Shown here: positions 1 through 10,318 of the stretch, piece after piece
Layout: each line of letters begins with the position of its first letter
Position numbering within the stretch: position 1 is the stretch's first letter
Assembly (NCBI GenBank): GCA_002682825.1
Contig: NOKP01000028.1
Coordinates: 558,001-622,000 of the forward strand
From: Neonectria sp. B-13
Taxonomy: Eukaryota > Ascomycota > Sordariomycetes > Hypocreales > Nectriaceae
Reading direction: 5' to 3'
DNA length: 64,000 nucleotides
Notes under the pieces: model-generated
The model's input: the letters and a program-made list of their open reading frames with translations, nothing else
Database searches by the model: none
Told to the model about the DNA's origin: nothing
Made by a program: the position numbers and the translations under genes

Positions 1-677
1 GGCGTCGACGTGTTCGGTTACAAGGCGGGTTTCAGCGAGGAGAAGCCGTGGATGTTCCAGGACATGGACACGCTGAGTTTCTATGAGGTTACCGAGGCTG
101 AGTACGATATCAAGATGGCCCAGTTCAAGTCGGGCAGCTACCAGTTCGAAATGGAAGAAGGCATCTTTGACATGGCGGCCCACAACGAGTTGCTCCAAGA
201 GGCTGCGGGCGAGGCCGAAGAATTGCAAAAGCAACGTGCCGTGGCCCAGGTCAAGATGGCAACGAAGGAGAAGGAGCTTCTTGAGCAGTGGATTGAACAG
301 CGAAAAGCTAGCGAAACAAGTACCGACGAAATCGAGGCTCTCTTAGATGGTAAGCTACTAACTCCCGTCCTTCGTCCCCAACGTCCCCTGGACAGACGAG
401 ATTACACAGGAAAATCAACCATAGCTAACATTATTACGCAGACCCAACCATCGAGGCAATCGAGTCGCCAGTCAACGCAAACGTGTGGAAGGTCCTGGTC
501 CAGGACGGAGACACACTGCAGGCCGGCCAGACAACGACAATCCTCGAGGCCATGAAGATGGAAATCAATGTGCTTGTGGAGCCTACCATGGCAGGCGCGA
601 CGGTTGTCAAGGTCTTGATAAAGCCCGGAGATGGCGTGGAGAGTGGCAAGCCGCTGGTTCTTGTGCGGAGGGTCTGA
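1..677 (+). CDS. Urea amidolyase (urea carboxylase part), C-terminal end, 5' truncated
   Basis: Last 194 residues of a biotin-dependent carboxylase, exons 1-349 and 442-677, with one intron (GTAAGC donor, TTACGCAG acceptor) that keeps frame. The C-terminal 70 residues are a biotinyl (BCCP) domain with the attachment motif EAMKMEI, whose lysine carries biotin, followed by a typical GDGVESGKPLVLV end. The upstream part (VTEAEYDIKMAQFKSG, EEGIFDMAAHN) looks like the carboxyltransferase-to-biotin linker of fungal urea amidolyase (Dur1,2), which converts urea to allophanate using ATP and bicarbonate and then hydrolyses it to ammonia. The family call rests on this terminal part only. Another biotin carboxylase is possible, but the linker argues for urea carboxylase. 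The N-terminal amidase and carboxylase domains lie outside the window. Confidence 0.8.
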
Positions 678-1322
678 ATTCTGAATAACTGCTTCAAGGA
701 GTGTCTTGGGGGGATGTTATTGTATTATAGCGCCTTTTGGTTCTTGGGTGACGACTGTTTCATGGTAGAATCTATCAAACTCATTTTCAACAACCCCCTT
801 ATAATTGAGCCAAGTTGAACGACAGGTTTCGATTCCGGTTGCTTCTCTCAGCCAAACCTCGAGTCATGAACCAGCCGTTGAATCCACGACTCAGCCCAAA
901 CCTTCTCATACCACCTCTAGCCTCGAACGATATGGAACGATATGGGCATCACGCTATCCAACCAGCCACTCTCAGCAGAATAATGAGTCGAGTTGAGTCG
1001 CCACGTGGTATGAGATAGAGTTTCGAGTTGGGGTAAATCGTCTAGTGGAGTCGACCTAGTCTAGTTCCCAAACCCCTGGTCTACCAACTCCCGCTTATCG
1101 AACTACCGACCGCCGCCAGATCCAATTAGAAAAGCCATAGTCTAGTTATATCACGACTAGTTATCTACTTACTCCAAATGGCAAGTAGTTGACCGGGCCG
1201 GTTCTGCGCCGAATAGACCCACCCGATAACCCGCAGAGTTGGGCTCTGTCCCGGCTTCGCTCCCGGCCCTGAAACCCTCGTCCGCCCTCCGTGTCGGAAC
1301 CGAGCTCTTCTGCAAGCTCACC
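678..1322. other. Intergenic region between urea amidolyase gene and Zn2Cys6 gene
   Basis: Contains the 3' UTR of the upstream gene and the promoter of the downstream regulator. The sequence is less GC-rich than the genes, with loosely repeated GAGTTGAGTCG-like and CTAGT words around 985-1160. I see no coding frame of convincing quality. The open frame on the minus strand across 1169-2854 is only the shadow of the regulator gene. Confidence 0.6.
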
Positions 1323-3355
1323 ATGCAGGACGACCAGCAGCGACGACGGCAGCAGCGCAAGGCCTGCGATCTCTGCCGCCGCCGAAAGGTCCGGTGTGAT
1401 ATCGTCGTTCGGTCGGGACAGCCGTGCTCCGTGTGTGAAAAGTCAGGTCGCGAGTGTCGGTAAGCGTCTCGGCTCCGAAGTCGTTGAAGAAGATGAGTTG
1501 ACGGTGGATAAGGTCCACGACCCAGTTCGCAACTCCTAGACGCAGCGTCACCAACACACGGAGTTCCTACCGCCATGAATCGCGAGGCCGTTCGCCCTCG
1601 GGGATATCCGCCGACGAAGTCGGTGAAACCGAACCCAGCAGCATCCCATCCCTCGTGAGAACCAGGTCCGCTTCGCCCCCGACAACGCAGGTGAAAGTCC
1701 CCGAAGAGCAGACGCCGCTCTCCAGCGGGCAGGAGCAGCTCGCGCGCAACGGCCTCGCGCGCTTCTTCCGGCACGGCATCGGCGCGGCGGCGTGGGCCGT
1801 CTTCAGCTCCACGCAGAGCTTCCGCATCGCCTACGTCGGCACCGCCGTGTCCAACCTGGTGCACCTGGTCGCCCTGCACCGCTCGTTCCGCCAGCCGGAC
1901 ACGGGCCCGGCGTCCGGCGGCAGCAGCTCCGTCTCCGCCAGCGACGCCGCCGGCAAGCCGCTGCACTACCCGTACCCGCCCATCCGCCAGCCCAAGCCGT
2001 GGAAGCCCGACGGCGACATCTGGGGCTTCCCGTCGGCGCAGGACATCGCGGTCGAGGTCGCGTCGTTCCCCGCACAGGACGTGCGCGACGCCCTGGTGCT
2101 GGCGTACTTCGAGCACGTCCACCCGTTCCTCCCCATCATCTCCATGCCCGAGTTCTTCGAGAGCTACCGGAGCCCCGACAAGCCACCGCCGCTGCTGCTG
2201 TTCCAGGCCGTGCTGATGGCCGGAGCGCACGCGTGCTCGCATCCGCTGGTCGCCAAGGACCGCCACGCCGTCAAGAACGTCCTGTTCCGCCGCGCGAGCA
2301 TGCTGTACCACATGCGCCACGAGACGGACCGCATCCATCTCATGCAGGCCGCCACACTGTTCACCTGGCACGTCGGCGACGGCGACACCGTTGCCGGAGG
2401 GCCGTGGTACTGGTCCGGCATCGCACTCCGCATCGGCCTCGGCCTCGGGGCCCACCGGCATAGCAAGCATCTGCCGCAGACGGAGACGTCGCAGTACCGG
2501 CGCTGCTGGTGGTCGGCGTTCGTTTGCGAGGTGTTCTCGTCCCTCGAGACAGGCAGGCCGTGTGCTGTTCGCGCCGAGGATATCGACCAGCAGCCCCTGA
2601 GCAGTGACGACATTACCGACACGCCGGGTCCGACGACACTTCCTCTGGGAACGGATGCCCGCCCGGACTTTCTCAACCGCATGGTGGAACTTGCGTATAT
2701 CGGCCTCGACATCATGGCAGCGAACGCCCCATCGCAGGAAAGGTTGATAGACATCAGCTCCATCAACGCGCGCCTCGGTCTGTGGTCTCTTCAGTCGGGC
2801 ATCTCTTCCGTCGCTGACAACGACGATGCGTGGACCTGCCATCTTCGCATGCACTACAACCTAGTCCTGCTCCATCTTCATCGCAACATGTCCACCGAGT
2901 CCAGCAGCCAGTCCATCTGCTCCACCGCCGCGCAGGCAATCGTGACGTCGCTGGAGCAGCTGGCGGCGCGGGACGAGATGCGGCAATGTCACTTCACGGC
3001 CGTCAGCGCTGTTACAGCCGTGGGGATCCAGTTCGCCAGCGAGATCCGCGTGGCTGTGACGAGCGGCGTGTTCCTCGTGGCGATCCACGCGCTTGAGCAG
3101 CTGGCGAGGTTGCTGCGGTCGACCATGATCCTCTCTCGCTACTGGCCCAATGCTGAGGCGGTTCACAACGTCTTTGAAGAGCTTCATCAGGAGTACGAAA
3201 CGCTAGTTACGCAGCACCTTCAGGGTGAGCGAGTAATTATTCCCGAAACTCCGCCTGATTGGAACAGGTTGCTTGCTGGCGAGTCGACACAGCTCAACGC
3301 CTTCACTACGGATCAGGGCTGGATGAATATAGCCAACTGGACTGATTTATTGTAA
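1323..3355 (+). CDS. Zn2Cys6 fungal transcription factor with MHR domain
   Basis: Exons 1323-1459 and 1540-3355 give 650 residues. An alternative acceptor six bases further (1546) also keeps frame. Residues 15-45 are a complete binuclear zinc cluster, C-x2-C-x6-C-x9-C-x2-C-x6-C, preceded by a basic stretch. The intron falls just after the sixth cysteine, a common place in this family. The rest matches a fungal-specific middle homology region, with FEHVHPFLPIISMPEFFESY as the usual start of the ligand-responsive part. It is a DNA-binding nuclear regulator; the target pathway is unknown. It lies downstream of the urea amidolyase gene on the same strand, which makes a role in nitrogen use conceivable, but nothing in the sequence proves it. 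An antisense open frame over the whole gene is a GC-rich shadow. Confidence 0.88.
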
Positions 3356-3438
3356 TTGGTTTCATTGGGTCCATGTTAAGGCTAATACATGTACATAGAA
3401 CCTAGAGGGACAACGTCTGAACACATTAGATATCTATT

Positions 3439-4999
3439 TCACGCCCGTTCTGACTTCTTTGCCACCCAAAACTGCGCATTATACGCATTCCTTGTCAAAG
3501 CCCTGTCATCAAAGCCATATATACCCTCCATTCCTCTGACCGTCCTCCCCGGCAACGTCAACGCTCCACACGACTTCTGAGTATCGAGGTATTGAAACCC
3601 CATGGCCTCGGTGACCAAGACAATCTCCTCGAGAGACAGCTGCACAAACGGCCCCGTGCCGTAGAGCAGAGGACCTAAGTTGATCCAGTATCCTCCCGGC
3701 TTCAGGACCTTCTTTATCGTGTCAAAGTAGCTCATGAGGTTTCGCGCCGTGTCGATGAAGAAATACGTGACCACGACGTCATAGTTCCCTGCCTGGTTTT
3801 TGAAGGCCGTGGTGAAGTCTCCTTCGACCATGACCACGGAGCTGGCGTTGATTCCCACGTCAGGGAAGGGCAGTTTGCGGTGCATGTCGGCTTCTGTTGC
3901 GTGGTGCGACCATCCATCGATAAAAGGGTGGACAGAGTGGCTATGCCTTGCCCGGTTGGCTTCGATGAAACGATAGGCAACGTTCATGTACATGGACCAC
4001 TCGTTGAGTGTGACTTCAAATCCTGTATGCTTTTAACGAGTATTCTTATTCGTGTGGTCAGGAATTCATACCTCCAAGATCAGCAATATCATATCCAAGT
4101 CTACCCAGCCCAGCACCTGGCAAAAGCACTTTAATAGGGGTTGCGTCTGCATCCCGATCCGGGAATAGCTGGTTGAGCGTTTTCAGAAGGCATGGAAATG
4201 GTCCGTCGCGTTCATGTGCTCCAGTTTCCGTCCAGTCGCGCACGAAGTGCTTCAAGGCTTGGGAGACGGCGATTTTGTCTGCCTTCTTCCCGGCGCTTTC
4301 GTTGTCCTTGATGTGCTTCTGGAGCTCTTCCGTCTCAATTCCGTAGAACTCGAGTGCGTGTTGGACGATGCGGTTGCAAAGCTCCTGGTTGTGAGAGAGG
4401 ACGTCGTTAATCCGGGTAAATTTCTTGGAGTACTGGACATGGTGCTCCAACAGCTGGTCTCCGTGTTAGGATACGGACGTCGCAGTTGATTCTTACGCCA
4501 CAGGTTGATGGTTCATACCGACTTCTGAGATTTCGAAACGTGTTTGTATAGACCTTTCAATCGATCAAGCTCGGCCTTTTGACGCTCCTGGTAGTTAGTG
4601 AACCCATGAAGCGCGTCCAGGAGACGGTGCCTCGGGTGGTTAGCAGGTAAAGTGCCGTGTGGTCTCGCAAGAGCATCGAGCAGCCTAGCTTTTTCAAGAA
4701 TATGACGGGGCGTATTGGGTTGACCAGAAATCTGTTCAACAGTGACGATGACTTCATGCACCTCGACGGGGGAGTTGAGAGGGTCTGTCTGTAGACTTTG
4801 AGTTAGTCAAATTTCAACTGAGGTCACAGGGAAAACGGACCAATTCCTGTCCGCTGAGGATCGTCGAGGCCAAGTCCGGTTTCTCTTCATACGCGGGGAC
4901 CTCGATAACACTCTCCTGGCTCGCTGCCCGTGAGTTGACGGAAAGGATGGCGAACACGAGCAGCCCCAACACGGCAGAGGCATGAGAGCCACGAGTCAT
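3439..4999 (-). CDS. N2227/carnosine N-methyltransferase-like protein with apparent signal peptide
   Basis: Exons (minus strand) 4999-4841, 4788-4519, 4453-4072 and 4022-3439 join in frame to 464 residues. Acceptors follow CTAAC-type branch points; the first donor is a weaker GTCCGT. Residues ~251-260 carry the SAM-binding glycine motif LLPGAGLGRLGYD. Further family blocks are NEWSMYMN, DVVVTYFFIDTARN and LKPGGYWINLGPLLY, typical of the N2227 (CARNMT1/YNL092W) methyltransferases that methylate carnosine-type histidine compounds. The odd part is the N-terminus: the chosen start (4999) gives MTRGSH followed by a hydrophobic stretch ASAVLGLLVFAILSV and small residues, like a signal peptide, whereas family members are usually cytosolic. 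An in-frame ATG is not seen upstream before a poor extension to 5047. Function on carnosine itself is inferred from the family only. Confidence 0.82.
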
Positions 5000-5279
5000 T
5001 TTCCAGAAAGAAACGTATTTCCGCGAGTAGGAACTGGCCAGGTTCAAATTCCTAGGACCTTGCAGTGAATATCAGTGATTCAGCCGTGACTCAACCAAGT
5101 CAACTCGACACAACAGCCAAGGCAACAAACCAACCGTCTGACAAACAGAAAAAACAAACCAACGAACCTGGATGGAATTGACGGAGATCTTGGCGAGCAT
5201 TTTACACGGGAAAACGCCCTTGTCGTCCACCGTTCGATGGTGGCCCAATGAAGCGCCCCAGGCTCGGTGAGCGGACCTG

Positions 5280-5295
5280 GGTGAGGACCTTGATG
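5280..5295 (+). promoter_or_regulatory. 16-base element shared with the ZIP gene promoter (candidate zinc-response site)
   Basis: GGTGAGGACCTTGATG lies about 610 bases upstream of the secreted repeat-protein start. The identical 16-mer occurs at 7766-7781 upstream of the ZIP transporter. Its ACCTTG core is the reverse complement of CAAGGT. Extended to 11 bases it matches 9 positions of the yeast Zap1 ZRE ACCTTNAAGGT. Regulation by a Zap1/ZafA homologue is inferred. Confidence 0.5.
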
Positions 5296-5572
5296 GCCAT
5301 GCCAAGTAATCCGCCAAGACCAAACACTCGCGATTTCTCAGCTTTCAACTTTCCAACTGGAGAGGGACTTTTTCTCTCGTACTGTCTTCTACTAAGTACG
5401 AGGCTTGTGAAAGGATCCATACCCCCACGACATGGCTTGCTGCTACGGGGCCAATGGTGGTGTGGTCAATCATGCTTCCTGTCATGCTTAACCAGGGTTC
5501 TCCGGGATGAGGCGGCTGAGCAGAATAATTGCTCGTCATGAGTCTCCATCCATCTGCCTTGATCGACTCGGT

Positions 5573-5607
5573 CGTCTCCATTGTCTCCATCGTCTCCATC
5601 GTCCCCA
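5573..5607. repeat. Short tandem repeat, GTCTCCATY units
   Basis: About four imperfect nine-base units (GTCTCCATT, GTCTCCATC, GTCTCCATC, GTCCCCATT). Likely replication slippage in the promoter region. On the opposite strand it makes an artefactual Met-Glu-Thr repeat frame. Confidence 0.7.
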
Positions 5608-5904
5608 TTCATATGCCCCCCACCGGTGACCGGCCATCCTGGGTCTCCCCGGAGCATCCCCGAAGCGCAAGCCTGGCTGAGGTTCGTTTGTTAGTCCGTT
5701 TCGTTACTGAGCCGTGACCGCAAGTGGGAATCCGGGATTCATTCACACAGCACTGTTTGTGGCTTGCCTTGTCCTGCAGCTCTTGTTCAGCTGCATATGT
5801 ATAAAAGACTGGCCCCGTTCCTCCTCCTCCCGCCTCCATCACCAAACTCCTTCTCCTCCTCCTCACCTCCCGCGTCACTCGCTCGTTGCCATCCACTCGC
5901 TAAG

Positions 5905-6610
5905 ATGAAGACCGCCAGCTTTGCCCTCGCCCTCCTGTGTCTCTTCCCCTCCGCCTTCGCCGAGACTCTGGCCGCCTCGCCCACCGAGTCCTACGGCTGC
6001 GAGCCCCACGGCGACCACTACCACTGTGAAGGCGCCCGTGCTACCCTCAGCACTTCTGTGACCGAGGAGGTCGCGGCTGCCACCACTACTCACGTCCATG
6101 ACGAGGACGAGGATGAGGATGACCACGACCACGCCGAGGGCTCTGGCTCCCTGGCTGCGTCCCCCACCGAGTCCTACGGCTGCGAGCCCCATGGCGACCA
6201 CTACCACTGCGAGGGAGCCCGCGCCACGCTGAGCACCGTCGTCACCTCCGCCGTTACTTCCAAGGCTGCTGCTGCCACTACCACCGAAGCCCACGACCAC
6301 GACGAGGACGAGACCGACACTGCCTCGGCCGGTGCCAGCCCTACCGAGTCCTACGGCTGCGAACCCCACGGCGACCACTGGTAAGCCCTCTCCCTCTCGA
6401 CTAACTGACACATTGCTAACCACGTCGTAACACAGGCACTGCGACGGTGCTCGCACCGCCACTGAGACTGAGACTGCGATTGAGACCCCTGGAAGTGCTT
6501 CCACACCCACCAGCAGCGGCGACGCTGCCTCTGCCACTTCCACCGGTGCTGCCGGCATGGAGATGGTGCCCTTCCTGGGCATGGTTGCTGCCGCTGTTCT
6601 GGCTCTGTGA
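5905..6610 (+). CDS. Small secreted His/Cys repeat protein, candidate zinc-binding, probable GPI anchor
   Basis: Exons 5905-6380 and 6436-6610, 216 residues. Residues 1-19 form a signal peptide (hydrophobic core ending SAFA). Three near-identical repeats follow, each with the core YGCEPHGDH-(Y/W)-HC: C32-C41, C93-C102 and C152-C161. They are separated by Thr/Ala stretches and acidic His-Asp-Glu runs (HDEDEDEDDHDHAE; EAHDHDEDE). The C-terminus is small-residue rich and ends in a hydrophobic tail (FLGMVAAAVLAL), as in GPI-anchored wall or membrane proteins. The intron splits codon 159 (W) inside the third motif. Cys plus His in a fixed spacing suggests metal binding, and the ZIP zinc transporter lies directly downstream on the same strand with the same motif in its ectodomain. 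A zincophore-like or zinc-buffering role is therefore inferred. I do not recognise a named family. Confidence 0.75.
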
Positions 6611-7997
6611 AGTTGGAAAAGTTGTAAATTACTGGCCATGGGACCGTGGATTCTATGGAAGATTGCGACATGATAGACGGACAGGATAATTACTTTCCAT
6701 CGAGCAAAGAACTTGCTTCAGTTTAATTGAGCCGACATGTGTCGATTTGTTACGTCTTGGATGCGTTCTATGGGGTTGATAAAGATGAAGTGAACAAGAG
6801 TCGTATTTAAATCATTTCAGGCTAGGACTTGTGTTGTGGTTGGGTCGAGTTGACAACGACTTTGGTTGTTCAGTGACTATCACGACACCACTAGTACAGA
6901 GTTGAAAAGCTCCACGAACTGCTCCAAGCCGAGAAAAAGATTTCAACCAGTTCTTTTACTGTTATTCTTACCATTAAACCGTACCAATCCACCCTGTCCC
7001 ACTATCCATCGTCAGTTCAGAGTTTTAAGTTAAGCTTCTAATAAGCTAACGCATTAGACCGCCGCGAGCAAACGCCGCCCGCCCACCCAACCACGATCCC
7101 ATCCCCCCAAAAAGACAAGGACCGGATATTTCCCTCACCCCAGTTCCTCATGCAAGCCATGCCAGTTTTCCCACCCCCTGTCGGGAAAAGAATCGGGGGC
7201 TGGCGTTATCCCCAGTGCGGCTTGGCGCCCTATCCATCCGGGTTCTCGAACTGTTCTCGCAAGACTCACGGAAACCAACTGGACCAGGTTGAGACTGTGT
7301 GTTCCCCTCTTCGGTGGAGAAGTGATCACCTAAGAAGAATGCCGTCGACGTAATCGGAGAGCGAATCCTTCCTTTCGCTTGCCGTGCTTTTCTTCCCGTC
7401 GAATCGGGTTGCCCGTTTACGAGAGATGGCCACCACGACAAAGGGGCTCATATATCGCCCCCCATGCTATGCACCTCTGACTCCAATGAGATACGTCCGA
7501 TGGACCAACACCACTAGACGTGCAAGAGTTCGCCGAAGACACGGTAAAGACACCCTGGTGCTGGCCCTGAGTTGGATGGAGCAATGAAGCCACTGTGGAC
7601 TAGTCATGTCATCTCACATGAACCTCCTCCTCCTCTTCTCAACCCAGACCCACCACTCCACCGCGGTGTCTGTTCGTTTCCTGCAAGTCTCCTTGGCGGT
7701 ACCTATACAGAGCCCCCAAAAGTGCCTGGAGTCGATGTTTGCTTGGCGCTCTCCAAGCCCCGACAGGTGAGGACCTTGATGTTGAAGAGGCCTAACCGTA
7801 CGAGGGGATCCGCCGTGCCATCCCCCCACGTCGGTCAAGAGAGAAAAACTGCACACCGGCTTCACGTTTACAAGGCCTACTTATTCCCATACCCGGGTCG
7901 CTCAGATCTCTGTTCCGTTTCCTGATATCCGTCCCTTGGGAACTAACCTCGTTCTATGCCCTCTCGACGCCCCGTCTCGTTAACTTACAGGATCATC
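6611..7997. other. Intergenic / long 5' region of the ZIP transporter gene
   Basis: 1.4 kb with 3' UTR of the secreted-protein gene and a long upstream region of the transporter. It includes the shared 16-base element at 7766-7781. A pyrimidine stretch and TTACAG directly before the start at 7998 could be the acceptor of a 5' UTR intron. Several ATG-started frames in 7150-7925 are short, have poor composition and are not called. Confidence 0.55.
7766..7781 (+). promoter_or_regulatory. 16-base element shared with the secreted-protein promoter (candidate zinc-response site)
   Basis: GGTGAGGACCTTGATG, identical to 5280-5295 and in the same orientation, about 216 bases before the ZIP start codon. 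It contains ACCTTG. The exact match over 16 bases between two otherwise different upstream regions suggests a common binding site. Identity of the factor is inferred. Confidence 0.55.
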
Positions 7998-10072
7998 ATG
8001 GGCCGCACAAGACACGGGTACGGCAGCCCTGCCGCCATGCTGGTCGCCGCTCTGCTCTTCGTGGGCATCGTCTCGGCCTCGATGAACCCCATCAAGAGGC
8101 AGCAGGCCACCACAACAGCCGCCTCTGACGAGGGCTTCGAGTCTGTGACGGGCTGCCACCTTCACGGAACCATCCAGTAAGTAGGACCTGCGTGTTTTTC
8201 TTTTTATTGTGTCTTTATGGTCCTTGCTAATGAGATTCTTGTAGATACTGTCTAGCCGATGCCACCGAGTACCGGATCGTCGCCGATGCCACGGCCACCG
8301 GCGATGTCCCGTCCTCGTACACGGACTGCCACAACCACGGCACAGCAACGTACTCCATCCCATGTTTACTTGATAAATAGTTTCTTACGCTTTCTTAGAT
8401 GGTGCATGTCTCCCAGCGGCGGCGAGGTGGAGGTCGTAGACGCAGAGGCAACCGTTACAGCCGAAACCGCTTCCGAAACCGCATCGTCGTCCGGCATCAC
8501 CGCTATCACCGACTGCCATCTCGAGTCAAGCTCAGTGTAAGACCATCCCTCTGGCCAGCGCCTCCACTTTGTGCTAAAACATCCTCGACAGATTCTGCTC
8601 CGCCGGCTCAACGGAGTACTATGTACAGACCACCGTCACAGCCACGGGCGACATCCCATCGCAGTTCACCGGATGCCACAGCCACGGCGACGAAACGTAC
8701 GTCATTCCAAGGCCCGTTTTCACATAAAAACTGACACAGCTCCAGCTACTGCATGACGGAAGACGATGAAGTCGCCATCCTCCTCGCTGAAGACGTCGAA
8801 TCTGGAGACGCAGAGCCAGACGAGGAGCACTGCCATTTCCACGCCGGCGTCGAGTAAGCACCTCCCCACACACGAAGCCGTCTATAAGATACTCATAAGC
8901 ACACAGGCACTGCACGGGTGGAAACTCGGAGGAGTCCACAGCCACATGCGAGCGAACCGACCGCGAATACAAGATCCCCATCCGCATCGGCATGCTCTTC
9001 GTCGTGCTCGTCGCCAGCTCCGTCGGCAAGTCTCCTATTCCTCGCCAGCGCAGCTCACCTCCCAGCTAACATGGTAAACAGGCGTCTTCGGCCCCATCCT
9101 GATGTCGACCTTTGTCCAGGTCAAGACCAACCTGTTCCTCACGATCCTCAAACAGTTCGGCACCGGCGTCATCATTTCAACTGCATTCGTCCACGTACGC
9201 GCCCCTATTCTCGTCGTAAAGAAATGTACTAACCTTGAGGAAACAGCTGTTCACCCACGCCAGCATGATGTTCACAAACGAATGCCTCGGCGAGCTCGCG
9301 TACGAGGGCACCACAGCGGCTATCGTCATGGCCGGCCTGTTCATCTCGTTCCTGATCGAGTTTGTGGTGCAGCGCGCGATGCGCTGGCAGGCCAGCAAGA
9401 AGAGCGACGCGGACGAGGCGTTCTCGTCGCCCAAGGCCGTGGCGTCGGCCGAGATGGCCAACATCACCATCATGGAGACGGGCATCATCTTCCACTCGCT
9501 GCGTACGCTCTATACTTCCTTTCTCTGCTGACGCACATACTGACTAACATCCAGTCATCGGCATCACGCTCGTCGTCGCCGGCGACTCCTTCTTCATCAC
9601 GCTCGCCATCGTCATCATCTTCCACCAGATGTTCGAGGGCATCGCGCTGGGCACGCGCATCGCATCACTAGGCCACGGCGGCGTGACCTTCTCGCACTCG
9701 AGCGAGACGCACATGCACGCGCACGACGCGCCGGTGCCCGTCGTCGACCGCAGCCAGCCGTCGACGGTGTCGCTGGGCAAGAAGCTGCTGCTGGCGTCGG
9801 GCTTCGCGCTGGTGACGCCCATCGGCATGGCCATCGGCATCGGCGTGCTGGACGTCTTCAACGGCAACGACCCCAAGACGCTGATCGCCATCGGCACGCT
9901 GGATGCCCTCTCGGCTGGTATTCTGGTCTGGGTTGGCTTGGTCGAGATGTGGGCGCACGATTGGATGCTCGGCGGAGAGCTGACGGATGCCAGTGCGCTG
10001 ACGACGACGCTGGCCATGTTTGGGTTGCTTGCTGGCATGGTTCTGATGAGCGTGCTTGGAAAGTGGGCTTGA
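7998..10072 (+). CDS. ZIP-family zinc transporter with repeated Cys/His ectodomain
   Basis: Nine exons: 7998-8176, 8245-8349, 8399-8536, 8592-8696, 8746-8853, 8907-9025, 9082-9194, 9247-9502, 9555-10072. All joins keep frame, giving 546 residues. After a signal-like segment (residues ~12-28) the ectodomain carries five Cys/His modules with C at 53/62, 88/97, 134/143, 169/178 and 205/214 (GCHLHGTIQYC, DCHNHGTATWC and similar; the third has lost H and G). Each is split by a phase 2 intron at its eighth codon. The membrane part starts near residue 235. The ZIP metal site is present: H372 in FHSLLIG (TM4) and HQMFEGIALG at 398-407 (TM5), with a His-rich loop (SSETHMHAHDA). Zinc import at the plasma membrane is the family role. 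The sixth intron (9026-9081) appears to use a GC-AG donor, since the nearest GT breaks the frame. An in-frame upstream ATG at 7956 is possible. Confidence 0.88.
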
Positions 10073-10318
10073 TCTCAGTCAGTGAGCGTCTATAACTCTA
10101 GATGAGGATCACGGATATCCAGGCTCAGGCTAGGGGACAAGGCCATAGATGGAATCCTTGATGAGGCTTTACGATACCAGAACCACTACATATGTCAACT
10201 TCTGTCTCATGAATTAACTTTATATTAATCACTTACACCTTTATGTGCTGTTGTCTCATTCCCTGCTTCACTCCCTGCTTCACTCCTCGCAACGTACACC
10301 ACCGTCACATTACACACT

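Larger units (their letters stand above)
5000..5904. other. Divergent intergenic region (methyltransferase / secreted repeat protein)
   Basis: Shared upstream region of a minus-strand and a plus-strand gene. It contains ACCTTG at 5057-5062, the 16-base element at 5280-5295 described separately, a short nine-base tandem repeat near 5573-5606 (GTCTCCATY units) and a TATAAAA-like TATGTATAAAAGA at about 5797-5809, a plausible core promoter about 100 bases before the secreted-protein start. No convincing gene. Confidence 0.6.

Noticed and set aside
1169..2854. 561-aa open frame on the minus strand
   Set aside because: It is the antisense shadow of the Zn2Cys6 gene, caused by high GC at codon third positions. 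Composition is Arg/Ala/Gly/Val-rich with no motif.
5036..5056. tRNA T-arm-like GGTTCAAATTCC
   Set aside because: No matching stem, D-arm or acceptor pairing around it.
5875..6639. 254-aa minus-strand frame over the secreted-protein gene
   Set aside because: Gly/Val-rich shadow of the repeat gene. The plus strand has signal peptide, repeats and proper splice sites.
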